Assembly (NCBI RefSeq): GCF_947500705.1
Contig: NZ_CANMSY010000007.1
Coordinates: 124,001 to 188,000, forward strand
Direction of reading: 5' to 3'
Length of the DNA stretch: 64,000 nucleotides
Source of the DNA: an uncultured Brachybacterium sp.
Lineage (GTDB): Bacteria; Actinomycetota; Actinomycetes; Actinomycetales; Dermabacteraceae
Made by a program: the position numbers and the translations under genes. How positions within the stretch are numbered: the stretch's first letter is position 1; each line of letters opens with the position of its first letter. The notes below the pieces were generated by a model, which saw nothing but the letters and a program-made list of their open reading frames with translations, made no database searches and was not told where the DNA came from. Below are positions 1-7,566 of the stretch, in pieces.

Positions 1-18
1 CCTGCTCTGCCCGATTCC

Positions 19-1602
19 GTGACCTCCGCCGTCGCCGCACTGTTCGACGATGCGGTCGCCCAGCACCGCACGGCCGGGATCACCTGGGCGATCATCGGCG
101 GCCACGACCACCAGCAGGCAGTGCTCGCCGCCGGCGCCGCCGGCGCGCGGGAGCTCACGGACGGCGTGCAGGCCGCAGGCTCCGGGCCGATGGATCGCGG
201 GACCGTCTCCCGTATCGCCTCGATGACGAAGTCCTTCACCGCCGCGACCATCCTCGCGCTGCGGGACGAGGGCCGCCTGCACCTGGACGACCCGGTCTCC
301 ACCTACGTCCCCGAGGCCGCCGGAACCTTCGACCTCGCCACCGACGAGCGCGAGCCCACCCTGCGCCAGCTGCTGTCGATGAGCGGCGGGCTGGTGACCG
401 ACAATCCCTGGGGCGATCGGCAGCAGGCGATGAGCCGGGAGGCGTTCGCAGCGACGTTGCGTAAGGGCCTGGGCCACGTCCACCCTGTCGGCACCGGATT
501 CGAGTACTCCAACACCGGCTACGCCCTGCTGGGTCGCGTGATCGACGAGATCAGCGGCGGCGACTACGCGAGCGAGATCCGGCGCCGCTTCCTCGATCCG
601 CTGGGGATGACGGCCAGCGGCTGGTCCGACCGGGAGATCGACACCGCGTGCCTCGCCACCGGCCACCGCCTCGCCGATCGCACCGATGCCACCCGCTTCG
701 AACCGGTGCCCCTGGACGACCACGGCGTGTACGGCGCGATGGCTGGGCTGTTCTCCACCGTCGACGACATCGCGGCCTGGGTGCGCTTCCTCGCTGAGGC
801 CGATGCCCCTGACGCCGTGCAGCGCGAGACCGGCCCACTGGCCACCGCCTCCCGGCGCGAGATGCAGCAGCTGCACCGCCACCAAGCGCTCGCGGCACTG
901 CCCGTCGAGCCCTCCGGCCCCGGAGGCCCCGCTGGCACGGGCGACCCCGCTGGCCCCGGCGGCCCCGCCGCCCCCGGCGGCCCCACTGCCCCCGGCGGCG
1001 CCTCTCCCGGCTTCGACCGGGTGCGCGGATACGGCTTCGGCCTGGTCATCGAACACTTCCCAGACCTCGGCCAGGTCATCTCCCACTCGGGCGGCTATCC
1101 CGGCTACGGCTCGTTCATGGTCTGGCACCGAGACTCCGGAGTGGGAGTCGTGGCGCTTGCGAACTCGAAGTACGCCCCGGCGACCCCGCTGTCGATGAGG
1201 ACCCTGCGCCTTCTCCAGCAGCAGGTCCCGAGCCTGCTGGCCCGACGCCCGGTGCAGGCCGCGTCCCGCACCCTCGAGGCGGCTGACGCAGCATTGCAGT
1301 GGCTGCGCACCGACGATGACACCGTGGCCGACGCCTGGTTCGCGGACAACATGGACCTCGACGTGCCGCGCACCGAACGCCGACGCCGCCTCTCCGCCGC
1401 GCTCGCCGCCTCCGGGCTCGAGGCACGGGTGCTCGAGCAGCTTCGGATCCAGGATGCCCAGGTGCTCAGCCGTGCCCAGCTGCGCTGGACGGTGCCCGGC
1501 TCAGGCGACGATGCACGGTCGCTGCGGATCGACCTGCTGATGGACCCCCGGCGCGAGGCGCTGCTGCAGTCGCTGGACACCATCGCCGTCACAGCGCACT
1601 GA
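19..1602 (+). CDS. serine hydrolase, beta-lactamase/class C family
   Basis: Penicillin-binding-protein-like serine hydrolase, 527 aa from the GTG at the window edge; the true start could lie further upstream. The SxxK catalytic motif is S68-M-T-K71, the YxN motif is Y163-S-N165, and an HSGG motif at 356-359 takes the place of KTG, as in class C beta-lactamase and D-aminopeptidase/esterase relatives. A Gly/Pro/Ala-rich low-complexity insert at about residues 299-331 interrupts the domain and is encoded by imperfect short repeats. The C-terminal 150 residues form an extra domain of unknown role. No signal peptide is visible, so it may be cytoplasmic or the N-terminus may be missing. The substrate cannot be inferred: peptidase, esterase or lactamase are all possible. 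Confidence 0.85.
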   Translation: MTSAVAALFDDAVAQHRTAGITWAIIGGHDHQQAVLAAGAAGARELTDGVQAAGSGPMDRGTVSRIASMTKSFTAATILALRDEGRLHLDDPVSTYVPEAAGTFDLATDEREPTLRQLLSMSGGLVTDNPWGDRQQAMSREAFAATLRKGLGHVHPVGTGFEYSNTGYALLGRVIDEISGGDYASEIRRRFLDPLGMTASGWSDREIDTACLATGHRLADRTDATRFEPVPLDDHGVYGAMAGLFSTVDDIAAWVRFLAEADAPDAVQRETGPLATASRREMQQLHRHQALAALPVEPSGPGGPAGTGDPAGPGGPAAPGGPTAPGGASPGFDRVRGYGFGLVIEHFPDLGQVISHSGGYPGYGSFMVWHRDSGVGVVALANSKYAPATPLSMRTLRLLQQQVPSLLARRPVQAASRTLEAADAALQWLRTDDDTVADAWFADNMDLDVPRTERRRRLSAALAASGLEARVLEQLRIQDAQVLSRAQLRWTVPGSGDDARSLRIDLLMDPRREALLQSLDTIAVTAH

Positions 1603-1666
1603 CACCGGCTTCGCGGGCGCGACCAGGCGACGGCGCGTGCGTGTAGGCGCGTGCGAGCAGCGCCGG

Positions 1667-3037
1667 TCAGGCGAAGGTGTGGCCTTCGCCGTCGGCGGCG
1701 AGGGTGCAGGAGAGGTAGTGGCCGTCGGCGGTGAGCGCGATGACGCCCTCGTCCTCGGCGACGCACTCCTGCCCCGATTCGACCTCGGCGAAGGAGGCGT
1801 CGAGGCTGCTGACGGGGCCCGTCGCGCCCCTGAGCGCGGAGGCAGGACTCTCGTTGAAGACCATGAGCAGCACCGCTGCGACGATCAGACCGAGCACCAG
1901 CGCGGCACCGGCCCCGAGTGCCACCGCGATCAGGGTGCCGCGATTGCGCCCGCCGCTCGGACCGGTGAAGCCGGTGGAGGTCTGGGTGGCGGTGTAGCCC
2001 TGCGGGTTGAACCTGGCCGCCTGCTGCGGCCGGGTGCCCGGTGGTGTCTGCCGCGCCCACTGCGGGCCGGTCTGCGGGGAGGGAGAGCCTGAGCTGAAGC
2101 CCTGCTGCACCTGCCCGGCACGGATCGCCTCGAGCGAGGACGGAGCGACCTGAGCCGCCGGGCGCTCTGGACGTGCAGCACCGGGGGCGTTCTCCGGCAT
2201 CGGATCCAGGGTGTCGGTGAACTCGAGCGGCGTGCCGTCGGCATGCGCCAGCGGGTAGCCCTGCGGGACGCGCGGCAGATCGCGGCGCACCGCGGCGGCG
2301 TCCTGGTAGCGATCCTCGGGTTGGGCGGCGACCAGGCGTCGGATCACGGCCGAGAGCTTCGGGGTGACGCCGCGCAGATGCTGGGTCAGCTCATCGGGGC
2401 GGAAGGCGCCGTCGTGCAGCTTGATCGGCCCGTTCAGCGCGACCAGTGCGACGACCCCCGCGGCGTAGAGGTCATGGGAGGGTGCCGGCTCCGCCATCGA
2501 GAACAGCTCCGGGGCCATATAGCCGGGGGTCCCGTTGACCATGCCCACGTGCGTGAAGCGCACGTCGGTCTCATGGACCGCGATGCCGAAGTCGGCGAGC
2601 CGGGAGGCGGGGTGGGCGCGTCCGCGCGCTTCGAACATGATGTTCGCGGGTTTCACGTCGCGATGGATCCACCCCTCGGCATGCACATGGGCGAGGCCGT
2701 CCAGCAGCTGGTCGAGGATCACCACCACGGCGGGTTCGCCCAGCTTGCCCTTCTTCTTCACGACGGACTCGAGTGTTCCCCCGGAGATCAGCGGCATCGC
2801 GATCACCACGTGCTCGTCCTCGGCACCCCAGCCGTAGGGGGTGAGCAGATGCGGGTGATCGAAGCTGACGCCCTTCTCGCGCACGAACCGCATCAGGTCT
2901 GCGGAGTCGCGCTGGCGCAGGACCTTGGCGGCGCAGAGCTCCTGGGCCTTCGAGTCCCAGGCGCGCCAGACGGACCCGGATCCGCCCTTCGCGATCAGGT
3001 CGATGAGCGCGAAGCGCCCGACAATAACGTCAGCCAT
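1667..3037 (-). CDS. membrane-anchored serine/threonine protein kinase
   Basis: Hanks-type kinase of 456 aa. The N-terminal catalytic domain (about 8-265) shows the Gly-rich loop KGGSGSV, the ATP-binding lysine K38 in AAKVL, the catalytic HRDVKPAN with D127, the DFG at 149-151 and an APE at about 176-178. A Pro/Gln-rich linker follows, then one transmembrane helix at about 370-395 and a short external tail of about 65 residues. That tail has no PASTA repeats, so it is not a PknB-type muropeptide sensor. The divergent gene pair to the right (small membrane protein and lipoprotein) shares its promoter region. It is separated by a short convergent gap from the serine hydrolase. Confidence 0.93.
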   Translation of the reverse strand: MADVIVGRFALIDLIAKGGSGSVWRAWDSKAQELCAAKVLRQRDSADLMRFVREKGVSFDHPHLLTPYGWGAEDEHVVIAMPLISGGTLESVVKKKGKLGEPAVVVILDQLLDGLAHVHAEGWIHRDVKPANIMFEARGRAHPASRLADFGIAVHETDVRFTHVGMVNGTPGYMAPELFSMAEPAPSHDLYAAGVVALVALNGPIKLHDGAFRPDELTQHLRGVTPKLSAVIRRLVAAQPEDRYQDAAAVRRDLPRVPQGYPLAHADGTPLEFTDTLDPMPENAPGAARPERPAAQVAPSSLEAIRAGQVQQGFSSGSPSPQTGPQWARQTPPGTRPQQAARFNPQGYTATQTSTGFTGPSGGRNRGTLIAVALGAGAALVLGLIVAAVLLMVFNESPASALRGATGPVSSLDASFAEVESGQECVAEDEGVIALTADGHYLSCTLAADGEGHTFA

Positions 3038-3045
3038 AGTCTTTC

Positions 3046-3081
3046 CAGCATAACGTCAGAAAGCGGCGCGGCGTTATGCTG
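3046..3081. promoter_or_regulatory. inverted repeat in divergent promoter region
   Basis: A perfect 10-bp inverted repeat, CAGCATAACG and CGTTATGCTG (3046-3055 and 3072-3081), separated by 16 nt. Each arm carries a TATGCT hexamer facing outward, one towards the kinase gene (9 nt from its ATG) and one towards the small membrane gene. It could therefore be a symmetrical pair of -10 elements or an operator for a shared regulator. Confidence 0.5.
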
Positions 3082-3143
3082 GGCGGGATCTCCACGGCCG
3101 GGAATCCCACCCGCGGCCCGGCATCACCTCTGAGGGGGCATTC

Positions 3144-3425
3144 GTGAGCATCATCGGCGGGAGCGTCGTCGCCTTCGGTGGCGACCCTTTCTGGGACCCG
3201 GTCCCCTTCTCCTGGCCGCTGCTGCTCATCCTGGTCGCCATCTGCCTGCTGCTCACGCTCGGCTTCATCGTCTGGCTGGTGGTGCAGCCGGATGAGCCCG
3301 AGAACAGCTCCAAGCCGCTGGTCGACAAGGCGGTCCGGCACGATCGCGAGAGCGCGGTGACCGTCCGGCGCCGGCTCGATGCGGACAGCGGCCGCGCCGA
3401 TCCCGCGGACCCCGAGCTGAGATGA
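3144..3425 (+). CDS. small single-pass membrane protein
   Basis: Unrecognised 93-aa protein. A hydrophobic helix spans about residues 23-46 (rich in Leu/Ile/Val), followed by a charged cytoplasmic-type tail rich in Asp and Arg. The ATG-start lipoprotein gene overlaps its stop by 4 bp (ATGA), so the two are almost certainly co-translated. The gene is divergent from the Ser/Thr kinase across a dyad-containing promoter region, so a role as a membrane partner or substrate of the kinase is conceivable but untested. The GTG start at 3144 follows a GAGGGGGC purine-rich stretch. Confidence 0.7.
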   Translation: MSIIGGSVVAFGGDPFWDPVPFSWPLLLILVAICLLLTLGFIVWLVVQPDEPENSSKPLVDKAVRHDRESAVTVRRRLDADSGRADPADPELR

Positions 3426-4306
3426 CGGCCGGGGAGGCCCCGCGGACCCGAGGGAACCCGGCCCTGCGCCGACGTTCTCTGGCCGCGCTGCTCGCCGTCC
3501 CCGGTGCCGTCCTGCTGACCACGGGCTGCGGCGGCCCCAGTCCGGTCCCCACCTCCGCCGACATCGCCCGCGACCCGCTCGCCTCGCTCGATCCCGCGGT
3601 CTGGAACGCACGCTCCGCCGAGGAGCTGCGCGGTCTGAGCGTCCAGGGCGCGAGCGTAGAGCTGGACAGCTGGGCCGATCTCAGCGCCGACGACAGCTTC
3701 GTCGACCCGGCCCGCGACCTCCTCACCACCTTCGTCGGCGCCGCCTATCTCGCACCTGAAGACCTGCGCGGCCTGGACGATGAGGCCACCCACGACCACA
3801 TCGCGAAGAACTCCCCCGAGTTCTGGCAGCAGGGGCTGCGCACGGCCTGGGACGACGGCAACCGGCTCTTCTACGCGATCGCGCTCGCCGAGCCGTTCCG
3901 CACCGTCGGCCGCCCCGCGATCGCCGCCGACTGGCACCGCACCGAGCAGGAGGACGGCCCAGCCCTCGCCCTGGGAGCCACCATCGCCTGGACCGCCCTC
4001 CACAACGAGACCCGAGCCGTCGGGGTGTTCGCCTACCGACTCGGCATCGTCACCCAGATCGCCGGGGACGGCAGCGCCGCCGATGCCGCGATCCGCCTGA
4101 CCATTCATGGTCTGGATGGCTGCGGGATCGCGGAGCACGAGGGACTGCTGGTCCCAGCTCTGGCCGACGACGATCAGCACCGGGAGGTGCAGAAGGCCAC
4201 TCAGGAGAAGGTCCTCGCCTCGCCCCACATCCCGCTCGAGGACCTCCTGGACGAGGAGTCCTCGCTGTTCGCCGAGGACGATCTCACCTACCTCACCTGC
4301 GACTGA
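3422..4306 (+). CDS. putative exported lipoprotein of unknown function
   Basis: 294 aa. The N-terminus has a twin-arginine-like stretch (RRRSLAALL) leading into a hydrophobic core and LLTTGC with the candidate lipidated Cys at position 36. The -3 residue is Thr, so the lipobox is imperfect. The mature part is acidic and predicted helical, with no recognised domain. It overlaps the preceding small membrane gene by 4 bp. The next gene starts about 120 bp downstream with its own ribosome-binding site. The function is not recognised; Tat export is inferred only from the arginines. Confidence 0.75.
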   Translation: MTAGEAPRTRGNPALRRRSLAALLAVPGAVLLTTGCGGPSPVPTSADIARDPLASLDPAVWNARSAEELRGLSVQGASVELDSWADLSADDSFVDPARDLLTTFVGAAYLAPEDLRGLDDEATHDHIAKNSPEFWQQGLRTAWDDGNRLFYAIALAEPFRTVGRPAIAADWHRTEQEDGPALALGATIAWTALHNETRAVGVFAYRLGIVTQIAGDGSAADAAIRLTIHGLDGCGIAEHEGLLVPALADDDQHREVQKATQEKVLASPHIPLEDLLDEESSLFAEDDLTYLTCD

Positions 4307-4424
4307 GGAGCCGCACGCGCTGTTCATCTTGCGGTGGCCCGGTGCTCACCGGGTTCTCGTGTCGCGGCCAGAGGGCCCTCCTATGGTCACTGGACCGCTG
4401 TCAAGGACCTGGAGGAGGTATCCC

Positions 4425-5801
4425 ATGGGCCGCTCCCGCACGCTGCTGCTCGCTGTCGACGGACTCGATGAGCACGACCTCGAGACGCTCCGCCACGCCG
4501 CCGGGAACACCGGGGGTGCTGGGGCCACCGGGGGTGCTGGGGCCAACGGGGCTGCTGGGCCTGCCCGGCCAGCCGACGGCGACACCCGGTTCCCGGCACT
4601 GGCACGGACCGTGCTCACCGGGATGACCGAGCTGCGGATCCGCCCAGGCGGACCCTCCGAGCCGGCGCCTGTGCTCGCGAGCCTGGTCACGGGGGCTTCC
4701 GTCGCCCGCACCGGGGTCGCCACCGCGGAGCCCTTCCTCGTGGACCGTCCCGAGAGCCGCTCCACCTGGTACGCGAGCTCGATGGCGGCCCCCACCCTGT
4801 TCACGCAGGCGCGAGAGGCAGGGCTGGTGACCGCCGCGCTGCAGTGGCCTGCAACCGCCGGTGCCGAGATCGATCTCTGCCTTCCCCTGGTCGAGGACCT
4901 GCACCGCTATCGCAATCGCTGGGAGATGGCGGTGGCCACGAGCTCACCTCGGATGATCACGGAGCATCTCGCCTGCCGACGCGAGGCCGGGGTCCAGCTC
5001 TCCCAGGTCCCTCCCGACGACCTGGTCGCCGAGATCGCCGCCGAGGCCCTCGGGCACGGACACATCGATCTGCTCGCCGCACGGCTGACCGGACTCGCGA
5101 TCGTCCGCCGCACCCTCGGGCCCGGGACCGCGCAGGCACGGCGTGCGCTGCTGGACACCGCCGACGCCCTCGAGCAGATCCTCACCGCCTTCTCCCCCCT
5201 CGCCGAGGACCGCGTGCTCCTGGTGCCCGGGCGGCCGGTGATCCCGACCGCCCTGCTGGTGCACCCCAACACGGCCCTGGCGGCCCACGGCCTGCTCCGC
5301 ACCGAGGAGAATCATCTGAGGGACTTCGATGCCCTGGTCTGGCCCGACGGCCCCCGCGGCGTGGTGCATGTACGACGTGAGGTCGACGCCGCAGTCCGCG
5401 AAGGAGTCCTCCACGCACTCAGCACCCTCAGCGAGGGTGGCCCGGCCAACGGGGTCGGCACGCATGACCGGCTGTCGCTGCGCCCGGTGGATGACGGGGT
5501 GGAGGCGAGTGAGGAGACCGATGTGATCGCGGTGCTCGAAGGAGGTCCCGGCACCGTCTTCGGGCTCTCCGCGACGAATCGCTCGCTGGTGGAGGGGGAC
5601 GACCCCTACTACGCGGGTCCGCGCACGGTCAGCGACCCGTCGGCCCTCGCCGTGGTGCTCGCCCGCGGGCCGGGACTGCCGGAGCGCACCGTCGAGGGGT
5701 CCTGGGCCGACCTCGGCGTGACCCTCGCGCAGGCGTTCGGACTCAGCCTGCCCGGCGCCACCGCGGCGGGGATGGGCGCCCCGGCTGCAGCGCCCGCCTG
5801 A
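4425..5801 (+). CDS. alkaline-phosphatase-superfamily (type I phosphodiesterase-like) protein, probably inactive
   Basis: 458 aa from the ATG at 4425, chosen because GGAGGAGG lies at 4411-4418; the open frame upstream lacks such a site. The fold signature of nucleotide pyrophosphatase/phosphodiesterase proteins is visible: LLLAVDGL at the start, a SLVTG..V.RTG stretch, then a PTLFTQAREAG segment ending in W-P-A-T-A-G-A-E-I-D, and a C-terminal DLGVTLAQAFGLSLPG. The nucleophile Thr and the metal-binding His/Asp motifs (normally TYPxH, DHG and HG) are not where they should be. A Gly/Ala-rich repeat follows the first strand (about residues 27-45). Likely a non-catalytic or highly diverged family member; the substrate is unknown. 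Confidence 0.7.
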   Translation: MGRSRTLLLAVDGLDEHDLETLRHAAGNTGGAGATGGAGANGAAGPARPADGDTRFPALARTVLTGMTELRIRPGGPSEPAPVLASLVTGASVARTGVATAEPFLVDRPESRSTWYASSMAAPTLFTQAREAGLVTAALQWPATAGAEIDLCLPLVEDLHRYRNRWEMAVATSSPRMITEHLACRREAGVQLSQVPPDDLVAEIAAEALGHGHIDLLAARLTGLAIVRRTLGPGTAQARRALLDTADALEQILTAFSPLAEDRVLLVPGRPVIPTALLVHPNTALAAHGLLRTEENHLRDFDALVWPDGPRGVVHVRREVDAAVREGVLHALSTLSEGGPANGVGTHDRLSLRPVDDGVEASEETDVIAVLEGGPGTVFGLSATNRSLVEGDDPYYAGPRTVSDPSALAVVLARGPGLPERTVEGSWADLGVTLAQAFGLSLPGATAAGMGAPAAAPA

Positions 5802-5883
5802 CCGGCGCCTCTGCGGGACGGCACCTCGCGGGGCATCCTCGCGGTGGGTTGACCGGCTCGCAGCACGACGGCGCCCTGCACTC

Positions 5884-5938
5884 CGAGAGCACCCTGCGCT
5901 CGGACGACACCCTGCTCTCGGACGGCACCCTGCGCTCA
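5884..5938. repeat. imperfect 18-bp tandem repeat
   Basis: Three consecutive imperfect copies of an 18-bp unit built on CACCCTGCGCTCGGACG. The array lies in the convergent gap 5802-5935 and just enters the last codon of the minus-strand gene. No T-tract terminator is seen here. Confidence 0.6.
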
Positions 5939-6583
5939 GCGGTCGCGAGGCGCTCCCCGGGCCAGCACGCCACGGAGCCGGGCCAGGAGCCCGGGAGGCG
6001 GTGGAGCCATCCTGTCCCGCAGCTCGTCGAGGGCGGGGGCGTGATGGACGATGTGGTGGCGGCCGTCGTGCAGTGCCGGGTGCGGGGGCGGGCCGGTGAC
6101 ATCCGCGGGCGAGATCTCCATCGTGAGCACGACGAAGACGCGGCGCGTGCGGTCGGCGTCGATCACCACCTCGAGGGAATCCGGCGCAGACCCGAGCACT
6201 GCGGAGATCTCAGCACGCAGGCGAGCAAGCGCTGCATCGAGCGCGCTGGACGCTGCGGGATCTGCGCGCACCGCCTCGGCGAGCGGCACCACCACCAGGT
6301 TGCCCTCCACATCGACGATCCCATCGATCACCTCGTGGCTCCCGACGGCTGCTCCCTCGTCGCGCAGCGTGAGCTGCTGCAGCACCAGGCGCAGGGCTCC
6401 CGCCGAGGAGTGCACGATCAAGGCGTCACGGATCGCGGACACCGCGGAGGGGCTGCTGCTCCAGGTCACGCTCTCGCTGTGAGGGCTGCCGCTGGAAGTG
6501 CTGCTGTGGGAAGTGCCGCTGGAAGTGCTGCCGCTGTCATCGCTGTTGTCACTGCTGCTGACCCGCTGATCGCCTCGCGCCAT
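5936..6583 (-). CDS. hypothetical protein with Ser-rich N-terminus
   Basis: 215 aa from the ATG at 6583; the longer upstream frame is arginine-rich and non-protein-like. A TACTCT hexamer ends 7 nt before this ATG, supporting a leaderless start. The first 40 residues are almost only Ser, Thr, Gly, Asp and His, encoded by repetitive GCTGCTGTC-type DNA. The rest alternates hydrophobic strands and helices (AIRDALIVHSSAGALRLVLQ, VVDVEGN-like, LEVVIDADRTRRVFVVLTME) and ends in a basic tail. No family is recognised. It is followed by the alpha/beta hydrolase gene upstream on the same strand. Confidence 0.6.
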   Translation of the reverse strand: MARGDQRVSSSDNSDDSGSTSSGTSHSSTSSGSPHSESVTWSSSPSAVSAIRDALIVHSSAGALRLVLQQLTLRDEGAAVGSHEVIDGIVDVEGNLVVVPLAEAVRADPAASSALDAALARLRAEISAVLGSAPDSLEVVIDADRTRRVFVVLTMEISPADVTGPPPHPALHDGRHHIVHHAPALDELRDRMAPPPPGLLARLRGVLARGAPRDR

Positions 6584-6590
6584 GAGGGAC

Positions 6591-6596
6591 AGAGTA
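6591..6596 (-). promoter_or_regulatory. -10 element TACTCT, leaderless layout
   Basis: On the minus strand, TACTCT is followed by 7 nt and then the ATG at 6583, with no ribosome-binding site. Transcription would begin at or next to the start codon. Confidence 0.5.
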
Positions 6597-6677
6597 GCCC
6601 CAGGCGCTGAACTCCCTGCGCGGTGCCCGCGGGTTCCCCGCGCGGCGCCCGCGCGCTGCCTGCGCGGCACCCGCATC

Positions 6678-6726
6678 CTCAGCGCGTGGTGCCCGCGAGT
6701 GCTCAGCGCGTGGTACCCGCATCCAT
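6678..6726. repeat. 24-bp direct repeat at 3' end of hydrolase gene
   Basis: CTCAGCGCGTGGT occurs at 6678 and again at 6702, each followed by (G/A)CCCGC, so a 24-bp unit is duplicated. The second copy overlaps the last codons and stop of the minus-strand hydrolase gene; the first lies just downstream of it. The surrounding 6610-6700 stretch is a run of similar GC-rich GCGCGG-CCCGC blocks. Confidence 0.5.
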
Positions 6727-7521
6727 CCCCAGTGCGCCACGCACCGCGGCGATCTGGAACCGGCGGGCACGCTGCGAGGCGGGCCCCTCGCCGCGGATCG
6801 CGACGGCGTGGGACGCCTCCGGGATCTCGAGATACTCGTGCTCGACGCCGGCCTCGGTGAGCGCGCGGTCCAGGTTCCGGCTGTCGCCGATCAGCTCATC
6901 GCGCGCGCCCGCGACCAGGTGCACCGGGGGCACACCGGACAGCTCTCCGTACAGCGGGCTGAGGCGCGGCGCGGTGCGCGGCACGGCACCCGCGTACAGG
7001 CGGGCCGCGGTGCTCAGCTCCTCGAGCCCGTGCTCCTCCCGGCTGAGGTCGGCCCAGGGGGATTCGAGCAGGAGCGCGGCCGGCGCATCGTGGGAGTTCT
7101 CCGCGAGCACCTGGGCGACCGCGAGGGCGAGGCCGGCGCCGGCACCGTCCCCCGAGAGCACCCAGCGGCCGGGACGCAGGATCGCTGCGGCGGCCATGTC
7201 GTCGATCGCGTGCAGGGCATCCTCGATCGCGGCCGGGAAGCGGTACCGCGGGGCGAGACGGTAGTGGATCATCGCGCCCGCAGCGCCGGAGCGGCGGGCG
7301 ATCTCCTCGAGCCAGCTCCAGGTCTGCGGGCTCTCACCACGCAGATAGGCGCCGCCGTGCAGGTGGACGATGGTCGCTGCCCCCGCGAGCTCCTGGTCGA
7401 GCCAGGTGACGGGCACCTGCCCGTGCCGACGGCGTCTCACCCGCATGGGGGCGGCGACGGCGCGCGAGGGCATGGAGGGCCGCTGGGAGGCCAGGATGCG
7501 CAGGGTGCGGACGAGGCTCAT
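6703..7521 (-). CDS. alpha/beta hydrolase, HSL/acetyl-esterase-like, nucleophile replaced by Gly
   Basis: 272 aa with the hormone-sensitive-lipase type layout: oxyanion-hole HGG at 55-57, acid D208 in ARDEL and H238 in ASHAV. The nucleophile elbow, normally GDSAG, reads G-D-G-A-G at 124-128, so the catalytic serine is a glycine. I checked this on the DNA: the codon is GGT in GGGGACGGTGCC. Length and all other blocks are normal, so this is a point-level loss rather than decay. It may be a non-catalytic binder or a sequencing variant. The ATG at 7521 is preceded at 6 nt by CAGGAT. It lies between the CynX-type transporter and a hypothetical gene, both on the same strand. Confidence 0.85.
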   Translation of the reverse strand: MSLVRTLRILASQRPSMPSRAVAAPMRVRRRRHGQVPVTWLDQELAGAATIVHLHGGAYLRGESPQTWSWLEEIARRSGAAGAMIHYRLAPRYRFPAAIEDALHAIDDMAAAAILRPGRWVLSGDGAGAGLALAVAQVLAENSHDAPAALLLESPWADLSREEHGLEELSTAARLYAGAVPRTAPRLSPLYGELSGVPPVHLVAGARDELIGDSRNLDRALTEAGVEHEYLEIPEASHAVAIRGEGPASQRARRFQIAAVRGALGMDAGTTR

Positions 7522-7527
7522 GGGAGC

Positions 7528-7533
7528 ATCCTG
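7528..7533 (-). promoter_or_regulatory. -10-like element CAGGAT, leaderless layout
   Basis: CAGGAT on the minus strand, then 6 nt, then the ATG of the alpha/beta hydrolase at 7521. It fits only the A2 and T6 positions of the -10 consensus, so it is weaker than the other cases. Confidence 0.35.
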
Positions 7534-7566
7534 CCACGGAACCGTCCGCCGGCAGGGGTCTCCCGC

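Noticed and set aside
4107-4424. An N-terminal extension of the AP-superfamily gene
   Set aside because: It overlaps the lipoprotein gene and lacks family similarity; the GGAGGAGG site marks the ATG at 4425.
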